Source: Chryseobacterium viscerum (GTDB lineage: Bacteria; Bacteroidota; Bacteroidia; Flavobacteriales; Weeksellaceae). Taken from it: a stretch of 64,000 nt of DNA. A program made the translations under genes and the position numbers. The number at the start of each line of letters is the position of its first letter. Within the stretch, counting starts at the first letter, position 1. Of the stretch, positions 51,157-59,681 are shown in pieces. Where the stretch lies: positions 372,001-436,000 of the forward strand of contig NZ_PPEG02000001.1 of assembly GCF_002899945.2 (NCBI RefSeq), given 5' to 3'. The notes under the pieces are model-generated. The model was not told where the DNA came from. It did no database searches and saw only the letters and a list, made by a program, of their open reading frames with translations.

Positions 51157-51282
51157 ATGAAAAAATTAAACAAAGACAAAATGAAAAGTATTATGGCTGG
51201 AGGAGAAATCTGCCTTGAATGCGCCATTGGATATTATCAGGTTATTATTAATGGCAGATGTCATTGTATTCCATGGGAATAA
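51157..51282 (+). CDS. Small double-glycine leader peptide (bacteriocin-like precursor)
   Basis: A 41-aa frame: a basic leader (MKKLNKDKMKSIMAGG) ending in Gly-Gly at residues 15-16, then a 25-residue mature part with four Cys (positions 19, 22, 35, 37), rich in aromatic and aliphatic residues. Leaders of this KxLxxxxMKxIxGG type are cut by C39-peptidase ABC exporters in Bacteroidota. No exporter or maturation gene is adjacent. A dedicated terminator follows 2 bases after the stop, which supports a real transcript. The product could be an antibacterial or signalling peptide with two disulfides (inference). Confidence 0.75.
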   Translation: MKKLNKDKMKSIMAGGEICLECAIGYYQVIINGRCHCIPWE

Positions 51283-51284
51283 AA

Positions 51285-51309
51285 AAAGCAGCTTAATAGC
51301 TGCTTTTTA
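51285..51309. terminator. Terminator of the GG peptide gene
   Basis: AAAGCAGC-TTAATA-GCTGCTTTTT; A-run and T-run on the two sides, so it may also serve convergent sufS. Confidence 0.85.
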
Positions 51310-51336
51310 ATTTATATAATAAAGAATATTGTATGA

Positions 51337-52557
51337 TTAGCTCAACATTCTTTGTGCTTTCTTAACTCCTTCTACCAGGCTGTCAATTTCCTCGAAAGTA
51401 TTATAAACAGCAAAACTAGCTCTTACCGTTCCTGCAATATTAAAGAAGTTCATGATAGGCTGTGTACAGTGATGTCCTGTTCTTACGGCAATACCCATTT
51501 TATCAAGGATCATTCCTACATCAGACGCAATCCCTACTCCTTCCAGATTAAAGGAAACCACCCCTGTTCTTTTTGCTTTTTCACCATAGATTTTAATTCC
51601 TTCTATTTCCAAAAGCTGTTTCTGGGCATATTCCAGTAAAGCATTCTCATGATTCTGAATATTAGCATGGCCTACTTTGTTCATAAAATCAACAGCAGCT
51701 CCTAAAGCAATATTTCCTCCTACATTCGGTGTTCCTGCTTCATATTTAAATGGAAGGCCTGCATACGTAGTTCCTTCGAAAGAACATGTTGCAATCATCT
51801 CCCCTCCTCCATGAAAAGGCGGCAGGGCTTCTAATATCTCACGTTTTCCATATAAAATACCCGTTCCCATCGGAGCATACATTTTATGACCTGAGAATAC
51901 AAAGAAGTCACAATCCAGCTTCTGAACATCAATATTGAAATGCGGTGCAGATTGAGCTCCATCAATAACAATATAGGCATCCGTATTTTTTCTTGTTTTA
52001 GCAATAATCTCCTCAATAGGATTCACAATTCCCAATGCATTGGAAACCTGGTTTACAGAAACAACTTTAGTCTTTTCACTTAAAAACTGATCAAAATGGT
52101 CCATTTGAAGGATTCCATTTTCATCAATCGGGATCACGCGAAGTTTGGCTCCTGTTCTTTCGCAAAGCATCTGCCAGGGAACAATATTAGAATGGTGCTC
52201 AAGATATGAAATAATGATCTCATCATCTTTTTGCAGTTTCTGTGTCAAAATATAAGCGATAAGGTTCAGCCCTTCTGTTGTTCCTTTTGTAAAAATCACT
52301 TCAAAATCATGCTCAGCATTGATGAATTTCTGAATCTTTCTTCTTGAAAGTTCCATTTCTTCTGTTGCCAGCTGGCTCAGGGTATGAATCCCTCTGTGAA
52401 CATTCGCATTAAGTTCTGTATAATATGTGTGACAGACATCCAAAACTGAATTTGGCTTTTGAGATGTAGCTGCATTATCCAGATAAACCAAAGGCTTACC
52501 ATTCACTTCTCTGTTCAATATAGAAAACTGACTTCTTATTTCCTGAATGTCAAACAT
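51337..52557 (-). CDS. sufS: Cysteine desulfurase SufS
   Basis: A 406-aa PLP enzyme releasing sulfur from cysteine for Fe-S assembly. VYLDNAATSQKP, HSNIVPWQMLCERTGA, PLP-Lys in FSGHKMYAPMGTGILYGK and active-site Cys in RTGHHCTQPI identify the SufS (group II) type. No other suf genes flank it here; it stands alone. Confidence 0.93.
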   Translation of the reverse strand: MFDIQEIRSQFSILNREVNGKPLVYLDNAATSQKPNSVLDVCHTYYTELNANVHRGIHTLSQLATEEMELSRRKIQKFINAEHDFEVIFTKGTTEGLNLIAYILTQKLQKDDEIIISYLEHHSNIVPWQMLCERTGAKLRVIPIDENGILQMDHFDQFLSEKTKVVSVNQVSNALGIVNPIEEIIAKTRKNTDAYIVIDGAQSAPHFNIDVQKLDCDFFVFSGHKMYAPMGTGILYGKREILEALPPFHGGGEMIATCSFEGTTYAGLPFKYEAGTPNVGGNIALGAAVDFMNKVGHANIQNHENALLEYAQKQLLEIEGIKIYGEKAKRTGVVSFNLEGVGIASDVGMILDKMGIAVRTGHHCTQPIMNFFNIAGTVRASFAVYNTFEEIDSLVEGVKKAQRMLS

Positions 52558-52762
52558 TTATTTATTTTTTAAATTAAAACGCCCTTATTTAGAACACTTC
52601 AAATTTACGGTTTTTTTTCTGAAAGAAGGCATGGGGTTGTATGCTGATACTTGTCAGCTGATAGAAATATTCGATGGTTTGTGGTGGACAAAAACAATGA
52701 GATAAGGGAAGCTGAGAAGGATGAAAGTAAAATTTCATTTATTTATCTTTCAACTACCCAAA

Positions 52763-52790
52763 TAAAAAACCCGCCAAAATTGACGGGTTC
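52763..52790 (-). terminator. Terminator of the prs-rplY operon
   Basis: Minus-strand AACCCGTC/GGCGGGTT stem followed by TTTTTTA. The rest of the 52558-52814 gap holds nothing I can identify. Confidence 0.8.
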
Positions 52791-52814
52791 TTATATTGTT
52801 TAAATAAGCAATTC

Positions 52815-53459
52815 TTATTCTGCTGCAGTTTCTGCTGCTTCAGGAGCTGCACCTTCTTCAGTTGCAACTTCTTCTTCATCTTCATCATCTTCCTGTGCTG
52901 CACCACCTTTCATTGCATTTCTAGACATCTTAACAGCAACTACTACTGCGTTGTCAGGGTGAACGAAAGAATATCCTACTGTTTTGATGCTACCGATGTA
53001 AAGTTTGTTACCGATTCTTAATGGAGTAACGTCTACAACGACTTCATCTGGCAAGTTAGCAGGAATAGCTTTTACTTTTAGCTTTCTGAAAGACTGACGT
53101 AAAACACCACCAGCTACAACACCTTTAGAACGTCCAACAAGTCTTACTGGAACTTCCATAACAACTGGCTTATCGTCAGATAGTTGGTAGAAGTCTGCGT
53201 GAAGAATTTTGTCAGTGATTGGGTGAAACTGAATATCTTGAAGAACTGCTGGAATTGTTTGACCATCAACTTCAATAGATACCGTGTGTGCTTCAGGAGT
53301 GTATACTAACCCTTTGAAAGCTCTCTCTTCAGCAGAGAAGTTCAATGGTGCACCACCTCCATAAACAACACAAGGAACTAATTCAGCATCACGTAAAGCT
53401 TTTGTAGACTTTTTGCCCACGCTTTCTCTTTTTGTACCTTGAATTGTAATAGATTTCAT
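52815..53459 (-). CDS. rplY: 50S ribosomal protein L25 (Ctc form)
   Basis: A 214-aa long-form L25: an N-terminal 5S rRNA-binding domain ([29 protein letters not shown]), the C-terminal TL5-like beta domain ([20 protein letters not shown]) and an acidic Ala/Glu tail. Follows prs closely, likely one transcript, an arrangement common in bacteria. Confidence 0.95.
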   Translation of the reverse strand: MKSITIQGTKRESVGKKSTKALRDAELVPCVVYGGGAPLNFSAEERAFKGLVYTPEAHTVSIEVDGQTIPAVLQDIQFHPITDKILHADFYQLSDDKPVVMEVPVRLVGRSKGVVAGGVLRQSFRKLKVKAIPANLPDEVVVDVTPLRIGNKLYIGSIKTVGYSFVHPDNAVVVAVKMSRNAMKGGAAQEDDEDEEEVATEEGAAPEAAETAAE

Positions 53460-53514
53460 TTATAAAAATTTAAAAAATTGTTCTAATTATAATTTGCAAT
53501 TCACTTAAAATCAA

Positions 53515-54453
53515 TTAAATAACAAACTTGCTGCTAATTGATTTGTGCTCATGAACCATTGTCATAACATCTGCAAATAATGGGGCGCAAGATAGCACTT
53601 TTATTTTAGATGACAAATTATTTTTAACAGGAATTGAGTCAGTTACAATAACTTCCAAGAGTTTTGAGTTCTCAATATTATCGTAAGCCTTTCCTGAAAG
53701 CACTCCGTGAGTTGCCATTGCCCTTACTGTTTTTGCTCCTTTTTCAATTAAGATTTCTGCTGCCTTGCAAAGCGTACCTGCAGTATCAATCATGTCATCG
53801 ATAAGGATTACATTTTTACCTGTCACGTCTCCGATAAGGAACATTTCTTCTACAACGTTTGCTTTTTTTCTTTCCTTATAAGCAATTACTACTTCAGCAC
53901 CCAGGTGACCAGCGTAGTTTTTAGCTCTTTTTGCACCCCCCATATCCGGAGAAGCAATGGTAAGATTATCAAGATTCAATGATCTGATATAATCTACAAA
54001 AATACTTGAAGCATACAGGTGATCTACCGGAATTTCGAAGAATCCTTGAATCTGATCTGCGTGAAGATCCATTGTCATCACTCGTGTTGCTCCCGCTGCT
54101 GTAAGAAGGTTGGCAACTAACTTAGCACCGATCGGCGCTCTTGGTTTGTCTTTTCTGTCCTGTCTGGCAAGTCCGAAGTAAGGAATTACAACGGTAATGC
54201 TCTTTGCAGAAGCTCTTTTCGCTGCATCAATCATTAGAAGAAGCTCTAAAAGATTGTCTGCAGGAGGGAATGTAGATCCGATTAGGAAAACTCTTCCTCC
54301 TCTTACAGATTCGTCCAAAACAGGCTCAAATTCCCCGTCGCTGAACTCCTGAAAGTTGATTTTCCCTAATTCTTTCCCATAATTCTGGGCAATTTTCTCT
54401 GCCAAGTCCCTGCTGGTTCTTGTACAAAATAGATAACTTAACTGATCGGCCAT
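53515..54453 (-). CDS. prs: Ribose-phosphate pyrophosphokinase
   Basis: A 312-aa PRPP synthetase supplying nucleotide, His and Trp synthesis. FSDGEFEPVLDESVRGG, catalytic-flap YFGLARQDRKDKPRAPIGAK, MTMDLHADQIQGFF and the PRPP loop VILIDDMIDTAGTL are complete. A -7 box TAAATTTG lies about 23 bases upstream. Confidence 0.96.
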   Translation of the reverse strand: MADQLSYLFCTRTSRDLAEKIAQNYGKELGKINFQEFSDGEFEPVLDESVRGGRVFLIGSTFPPADNLLELLLMIDAAKRASAKSITVVIPYFGLARQDRKDKPRAPIGAKLVANLLTAAGATRVMTMDLHADQIQGFFEIPVDHLYASSIFVDYIRSLNLDNLTIASPDMGGAKRAKNYAGHLGAEVVIAYKERKKANVVEEMFLIGDVTGKNVILIDDMIDTAGTLCKAAEILIEKGAKTVRAMATHGVLSGKAYDNIENSKLLEVIVTDSIPVKNNLSSKIKVLSCAPLFADVMTMVHEHKSISSKFVI

Positions 54454-54475
54454 TTTTACTTTTTAAAAGATTTTG

Positions 54476-54483
54476 CAAATTTA
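54476..54483 (-). promoter_or_regulatory. -7 box of prs
   Basis: Minus-strand TAAATTTG; it directly follows the U-run of the upstream terminator. Confidence 0.55.
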
Positions 54484-54515
54484 AAAAAAAACCACAAGAT
54501 TTACTCTTGTGGTTT
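54483..54515 (-). terminator. Terminator of the FadL-SGNH operon
   Basis: Minus-strand AAACCACAAGA-GTAAA-TCTTGTGGTTT with a T-run that merges into the prs -7 box. Confidence 0.85.
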
Positions 54516-54538
54516 CTAAGTTTTTATTTTATCAATTA

Positions 54539-56101
54539 TTAAGGGAACTTAACTCCTGAATATTTGTTCGGATCTACCTGTGGAAGTGTAGATTTATATT
54601 TAGCATTGATAGACTTAATAAATTCATTAGCAACAATACCATATCCACGTCCTGTAAGGTGAACTCCATCTAAAGAGAAAGCTCCTCCGGTTACAAATTT
54701 CGCAGTATATTTCACACCGTCATATGAAATACCAGATTGCGCGTTCAGTTCCAGCATTTTAGAACCTGCATCTACAAAAGCCAATCCATAAGAGTCAGCA
54801 AGTGATTTTATAGATGTATTATATGCCGTAGTAGCAGTTTTCACATAGCCAGCTTCTGTTTTTGTTAAAACATGTTGGTTTTGTAATGGATAAGAAATAC
54901 CATAAATATTTACCGGAGCCGGAACCCCTGCTGCAGTACTTCCAATCACAGAACTCGTAGTAAGCAAGATATAATCATCTGCAGTAGCCTGTCTAGCCTG
55001 TCCAAAGATTTGTCCAAAAGCTGTTGCTGTAGGCAATCCTAAAGAAGGAGTCAAAGCAGCAGTAAGCTGAGCTGACAGATCCGTAAGAGCAACATCTTTA
55101 ATTAAAACTGGATTTGGTCCGGATGCAGAAAGTAAATTAATTCTATCTCCAGCACCAAAAGCGGTAAGTGCCTGCTTCAAAGGACCGTATAAACTTGTAT
55201 TAAGAGTTGTCAGGTTCGAACCTAAAAGAGCGGGCGTCAAAGGGTTATAAGGTACCGTTGTAAAGAAAGGAACGGAAGTAACAGAAGGAATATTAGCAAT
55301 AACACCTTTTGTTGTTCCTACACTTTTAAGGCCATCCAAAACGGCTTTAATAGATCCAGCCAAAAGCGCAGGATCAGAAATATCATTTGATTTATAAGTC
55401 GTAGGATTTGTATTTCCCGTCTGAACAGTAGCAGCAGTATAAGTTGTAACTCCTCCTACAGTCTGAGAGTTTGTACCTCCATTGGTAGCATATGATAATA
55501 CATCATTATTTCCTATCCAAAGAGAAAAGAATGTGGCCTTCTGAGCCATAGCATCAGCCAATACGCTTGTTGTAGCAGAAGAAGCAAACCTCACAAAATA
55601 AGGATTAGCCGTTCCTGTAGCAAGACCTGCCTGGCTGCCATATCCAGGCGCCACCAGGTGGAAAGATTTTGCACCAGGCACACCCATATTATTATAAGTT
55701 CCTCCACCAGATAATACATCTAATGCCCCTGCCGGACCACTTGCCACTGGAGACAAAGATCCATTAACCACCTGAAGATTTAATTTTCCAGGAAATCCAG
55801 GAAGATTATTGAAACCTCCTACATCATTAGGCATTAACGGTTGTTTAAAATCTCCTCCTCCTGCAAGTCTCATTTGTCCTGCAATCATACTTGGATAAGA
55901 TTCATTTTGGCCACTGCTGTATAATGCTCCATCACGATATCCGGAAGTAAGTGAATTCCCCAGTGAAATATATTTTGTAAAATCTGCATCACCTTTTGTT
56001 ACCTGGATATCTTTTACATCCGTATCGAAATCCGTATTACAGCTCGTTACTGTAAAAAGAAGTGCAGAAACTGCAATTGTCGATATTATAATTTTTTTCA
56101 T
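54539..56101 (-). CDS. SGNH/GDSL-type hydrolase lipoprotein
   Basis: A 520-aa secreted esterase-like lipoprotein. Lipobox VTSC (Cys21). Catalytic Ser50 in ISLGNSLTSGY (block I), the block III Asn in LWIGNNDVLSY, and the Asp-x-x-His dyad in DGVHLTGRGYGIVA. The long middle part (150-400) is Gly/Thr/Ala-rich. It is 12 bases downstream of a FadL-type porin, a pairing that suggests lipid or ester release and uptake of the fatty acid (inference). Confidence 0.88.
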   Translation of the reverse strand: MKKIIISTIAVSALLFTVTSCNTDFDTDVKDIQVTKGDADFTKYISLGNSLTSGYRDGALYSSGQNESYPSMIAGQMRLAGGGDFKQPLMPNDVGGFNNLPGFPGKLNLQVVNGSLSPVASGPAGALDVLSGGGTYNNMGVPGAKSFHLVAPGYGSQAGLATGTANPYFVRFASSATTSVLADAMAQKATFFSLWIGNNDVLSYATNGGTNSQTVGGVTTYTAATVQTGNTNPTTYKSNDISDPALLAGSIKAVLDGLKSVGTTKGVIANIPSVTSVPFFTTVPYNPLTPALLGSNLTTLNTSLYGPLKQALTAFGAGDRINLLSASGPNPVLIKDVALTDLSAQLTAALTPSLGLPTATAFGQIFGQARQATADDYILLTTSSVIGSTAAGVPAPVNIYGISYPLQNQHVLTKTEAGYVKTATTAYNTSIKSLADSYGLAFVDAGSKMLELNAQSGISYDGVKYTAKFVTGGAFSLDGVHLTGRGYGIVANEFIKSINAKYKSTLPQVDPNKYSGVKFP

Positions 56102-56113
56102 AGTCTTCTAAAA

Positions 56114-57352
56114 TTAAAAAGGATTATAAGATAAACCTAGACCCAAGTAGAACGCTGTTGCTTTCGATTGTCCGTAGAAACCTAGGGTAGCGTTATTTAC
56201 ATTTCTGTATTGAGGCATTGCATATCCTCCTGCGATATCAATTCCAAACTGCTTCAATTTGATACCTATACCTCCTGTTACAACGTAAGTATCATATGAA
56301 GGTGTTTCCGGAATAAAGTTATCTGTAGTATAAGGCGCTTCATCATAATAAGCTCCCAAACGTCCGTAAATCATATTTGTGAAGGCATATTGAGTCCCCA
56401 ATCTGAATGTTTTGGAGTTTTTGAAGTTCTTAGGACTTGTAAGAATAGTAGGATCCGATGGATTATTCCCGATAGGTGCATTCTCGAAATCTAAAGTAAG
56501 TTTGCTGTATCTTTCCCATCCGTGATAGTTAAAGTCTGCAGAAACCTGCCATTTCGGTGTTACTCTATATGTCAAACCAACTGTATATTCTTCAACAAGA
56601 GGAAGAACTGCTGAGAAGCCATCCTGTCCTGCTGCGTTCAACTTCAGCTGTGTATAAATAGATTGAGACGGGAATTGGAATGTAGCGGTACCGTTCTTCG
56701 CTTTCATATCTATTGCAGAGCGGTAAGCAATACTCACGTCTAATTTTGGATCAGGTCTGAAATAGAAACCGAAACCATATCCATGTCCGCTTGCTTTTTT
56801 ATCGTTGATATTCACCTGCCCACCGAATTGTGTTACAGCTTTATCCCAATCTACAACTCCTTTTGCATAAATATAACTTGCACCAAAAGATACCCAAGGG
56901 GCAAGTTTCACAGAAACCATCGGCTGGAAGTAAAAACTCTTCAGTTCAAGTTTCTGAACCATTTCTTTACCTTCCCAGTTTTCCGGCCACTTAATTGTGC
57001 TTCCAAAAGGTGTTGTAACACTAAGACCCACTGTTAGTTTTTCTATTGGTCTATAAGTAATCGCAGCATAGAAAGGAGTTCCTACAGGGTTATCTGTTTC
57101 TGTACTTTGTAAAGTATTGAAGTTTTGAAAAGTAACCTTGTTACTTGCAGCAAAACCTCCAGCCACTACACTCAGTTTGGAAGGGATAAATGACATACCC
57201 GCAGGGTTAAAGAATGTCACACTCGCGTCTTCGGCATGAGCACTAGTATGCGCCATTGCCAATTGTTTCACCCCTTGCAGGGAAACTCTGAAGCCTCCTG
57301 CGTAAGATAGAACTCCCGCCAATAAAGCAGTTGATACTAATATTTTTTTCAT
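56114..57352 (-). CDS. OmpP1/FadL-family outer-membrane transporter
   Basis: A 412-aa beta barrel for hydrophobic compounds such as long-chain fatty acids. Signal peptide (cut near LSYAGG), hatch region LAMAHTSAHAEDASVTFFNP with the NPAG motif, alternating barrel strands, and a final Phe (LGLSYNPF) as the barrel-assembly signal. First gene of a two-gene operon with the SGNH lipoprotein. Confidence 0.9.
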   Translation of the reverse strand: MKKILVSTALLAGVLSYAGGFRVSLQGVKQLAMAHTSAHAEDASVTFFNPAGMSFIPSKLSVVAGGFAASNKVTFQNFNTLQSTETDNPVGTPFYAAITYRPIEKLTVGLSVTTPFGSTIKWPENWEGKEMVQKLELKSFYFQPMVSVKLAPWVSFGASYIYAKGVVDWDKAVTQFGGQVNINDKKASGHGYGFGFYFRPDPKLDVSIAYRSAIDMKAKNGTATFQFPSQSIYTQLKLNAAGQDGFSAVLPLVEEYTVGLTYRVTPKWQVSADFNYHGWERYSKLTLDFENAPIGNNPSDPTILTSPKNFKNSKTFRLGTQYAFTNMIYGRLGAYYDEAPYTTDNFIPETPSYDTYVVTGGIGIKLKQFGIDIAGGYAMPQYRNVNNATLGFYGQSKATAFYLGLGLSYNPF

Positions 57353-57716
57353 AGACTATTATATATAAGTCAAATATAAAATTATTTTGAATACGTCTGT
57401 TAATATTTCCTAATATTTTAAACAATATCTTAAAAGAAAACTATGTTTAAAATAACACATTGAAATAAAGTCAATACAATATTTTAATTATTAAACACTT
57501 AAGTACATTGTAAAATAATTAAAATCAAACTGTTTAATTTTAAACAATTGTTTAATTATAAAGTAATCTTGCTCCAAAAAAATAAAGCAGGAGGGCAAAT
57601 AATAATAAATGTTAATTTAAAAAAGGAGTCAGATAAAAGATATTATTTTTTTTAAATCTTCTCCTTTTATCCCTTCTATGACATCCTTATTCCAGTTTCG
57701 AGCTCTTATTCTTACT
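57353..57716. other. A+T-rich intergenic region, no gene seen
   Basis: Divergent spacer between the FadL operon and ricT. Many ATTTTAAA and AAACAATT runs. No supported frame; promoter of the FadL operon not obvious. Confidence 0.5.
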
Positions 57717-57797
57717 TAAAATACTTAAATGTTTTATGGCGAATTCAGGTTATTTAAGTATTTTAGAATTGCATAAAGATAAAAATACATAAATTTG
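57717..57797 (+). promoter_or_regulatory. ricT promoter with upstream 14-bp inverted repeat
   Basis: Perfect arms TAAAATACTTAAAT (57717-57730) and ATTTAAGTATTTTA (57752-57765) flank a 21-base loop. Directly downstream are TTG (57769-57771) and the -7 box TAAATTTG (57790-57797) at 18-base spacing. The repeat abuts the -33 box, an operator-like position. Confidence 0.6.
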
Positions 57798-57820
57798 CAG
57801 ATTATAAATAATAGTAATAT

Positions 57821-59218
57821 ATGAGTTGTGGATGTAAAACATCCGGCGATTCTGCACATTCTTGTGGTCCTAAAAAAACTGCAAGTGGCTGTGAAAGTGT
57901 AAATACCTGCGGGAATAGTTATAAATTAAGTGTTTTTGACTGGCTTTCTGACATCAACAATCCGGCACCTAACAGGTGTGATTTTGTGGAAGTTAGATTT
58001 AAAAATGACAGGAAATCGTTTTATAAGAATGTAAATAATATTCCTTTACATATAGGTAGCGTAATTACAGTAGAATCAAGTCCGGGACACGATGTAGGTG
58101 TTGTAAGCCTTACAGGAGAACTAGTAAAGATTCAGATGAAAAAGAAAAAATTTTCTGAAGAATCTGCACTCAAAATATACAGACAAGCCAACCAAAAGGA
58201 TCTTGAGGTATGGCAGGAAGCAAGAAAAAAAGAAGAGGGTGTAAAACTTGAAGCAAGAAAAATTGCCCACAGATTGAACCTTGAAATGAAAGTTACTGAT
58301 GTGGAATATCAGGGTGATTCTTCAAAGATCACTTTTTATTACACGGCTGATAACCGAATAGACTTCAGACAGCTAATCAAAGATTACGCTGGAACTTTCC
58401 GAACTAAAATCGATATGAAACAAATCGGTTTCAGACAGGAAGCCGCAAAAGTAGGCGGAATAGGATCTTGTGGACGTGAGCTTTGCTGCTCTACATGGCT
58501 TACAGATTTCAGATCTGTAAACACCAATGTTGCAAGATATCAGCAGTTGAGTATTAACCCTCAAAAGCTAGCCGGGCAATGTGGAAAGCTGAAATGTTGT
58601 CTTAACTATGAGCTTGACAGTTATTTGGATGCGTTGAGCAATTTCCCATCTTCTTCAACAATGTTGGAGACAGAGAAAGGAAAAGCATTCTGTATCAAAA
58701 TTGATGTTTTCAAAAAGAAAATGTGGTTTGCCTACGTAGATAGTTCTATGGCATGGTATGATTTTGACATTGATCTTGTGAAAAAGCTGATTGCAAAAAA
58801 CAAAAGAGGAGAAAGAATACTTCCTCTGGAAGACCTGAAACAGCCGGAACCTTCTACTCACAATATTGACCTTATCCAGGAAAATAATGTGGATCGTTTT
58901 GAGAAGAAGAACAGAGGAAACAGGAACAGAAACAACCAGAATAAGCAAAATAACAATCAGCAGGCACCGTCAGGACAAGGACAAGGGCAAAAAAGAACCA
59001 GACCGGAGAGACAAGAAAGACCGGAAAGATCTGATAAAGCTGAAAATCCAAATACTCAGTCTGGAAACCAGCCTAGACCACAAAAACAACATCCACAGCA
59101 AAAAGGACCTGTGGAAAAAGTAGAAGGCAATTCTGACGCTGACAATAAGCCACAAAACAATCCGAACAAGAAGAAATTCAAAAAGAAATTTCCCCCAAAA
59201 AAAGATAAAGATGCGTAA
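57821..59218 (+). CDS. ricT: PSP1-domain protein RicT
   Basis: A 465-aa RicT/YaaT-type protein. In Firmicutes it joins RicA and RicF in an Fe-S complex that steers RNA maturation; partners are not in this window. A Cys-rich N-terminus (MSCGCKTSG; Cys3, 5, 15, 24, 30), then the PSP1 domain (residues 40-270) with GSCGRELCCSTWLTDF and LAGQCGKLKCCLNYELDSYL as Cys motifs. The last 110 residues are a Lys/Asn/Gln/Arg/Pro-rich disordered tail, an addition typical of Bacteroidota. Overlaps gldH by 8 bases. Confidence 0.9.
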   Translation: MSCGCKTSGDSAHSCGPKKTASGCESVNTCGNSYKLSVFDWLSDINNPAPNRCDFVEVRFKNDRKSFYKNVNNIPLHIGSVITVESSPGHDVGVVSLTGELVKIQMKKKKFSEESALKIYRQANQKDLEVWQEARKKEEGVKLEARKIAHRLNLEMKVTDVEYQGDSSKITFYYTADNRIDFRQLIKDYAGTFRTKIDMKQIGFRQEAAKVGGIGSCGRELCCSTWLTDFRSVNTNVARYQQLSINPQKLAGQCGKLKCCLNYELDSYLDALSNFPSSSTMLETEKGKAFCIKIDVFKKKMWFAYVDSSMAWYDFDIDLVKKLIAKNKRGERILPLEDLKQPEPSTHNIDLIQENNVDRFEKKNRGNRNRNNQNKQNNNQQAPSGQGQGQKRTRPERQERPERSDKAENPNTQSGNQPRPQKQHPQQKGPVEKVEGNSDADNKPQNNPNKKKFKKKFPPKKDKDA

Positions 59219-59675
59219 AATTTTAGGATTATTTTCCCTTATCCTTTTCTTTAGCTGTAACTCTTCCTCAGGAGGAGATGTTATCATGAATTCCGTTGAT
59301 AGTAAATGGAATAAGAAAAGTGAGCAAAAATTTAATCTTGAAATTTCAGATCCGCAGAATCCTAAAAATATTATATTTGTCGTAAGAAACAACAATAGTT
59401 ATCCTTACAGCAATATAAGGTTCATTGTAAATTTCACCAATCTCCAAAACAAAAAAAAGGAAACCGATACCTTGAATTATGTATTGGCAAAACCAAACGG
59501 AGAATGGCTTGGTACAGGCTTTGGTGATACAAAGGAAACATTGTTTCAGTATAAATTAAATTATAAATTTCCGGGAAAAGGAAAATATGAAATCGGCTTG
59601 ACTCAGGCGATGAGAAACGATAACCTTCCGGGAATTGAGGATATTGGGGTAAAAATAGAAACGGCTAAACCGTAA
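59211..59675 (+). CDS. gldH: Gliding motility lipoprotein GldH
   Basis: A 154-aa lipoprotein (FFSC, Cys16) needed for gliding/T9SS function in Flavobacterium. VVRNNNSYPYSNIRFIVNFT and GFGDTKETLFQYKLNYKFP match the family, and the ricT-gldH-PBP1A order is conserved in Flavobacteriia. It is co-transcribed with its neighbours (8-base overlap, then 6-base gap). Presence of gldH fits the T9SS-type cargo seen here. Confidence 0.9.
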   Translation: MRKILGLFSLILFFSCNSSSGGDVIMNSVDSKWNKKSEQKFNLEISDPQNPKNIIFVVRNNNSYPYSNIRFIVNFTNLQNKKKETDTLNYVLAKPNGEWLGTGFGDTKETLFQYKLNYKFPGKGKYEIGLTQAMRNDNLPGIEDIGVKIETAKP

Positions 59676-59681
59676 CCATAA

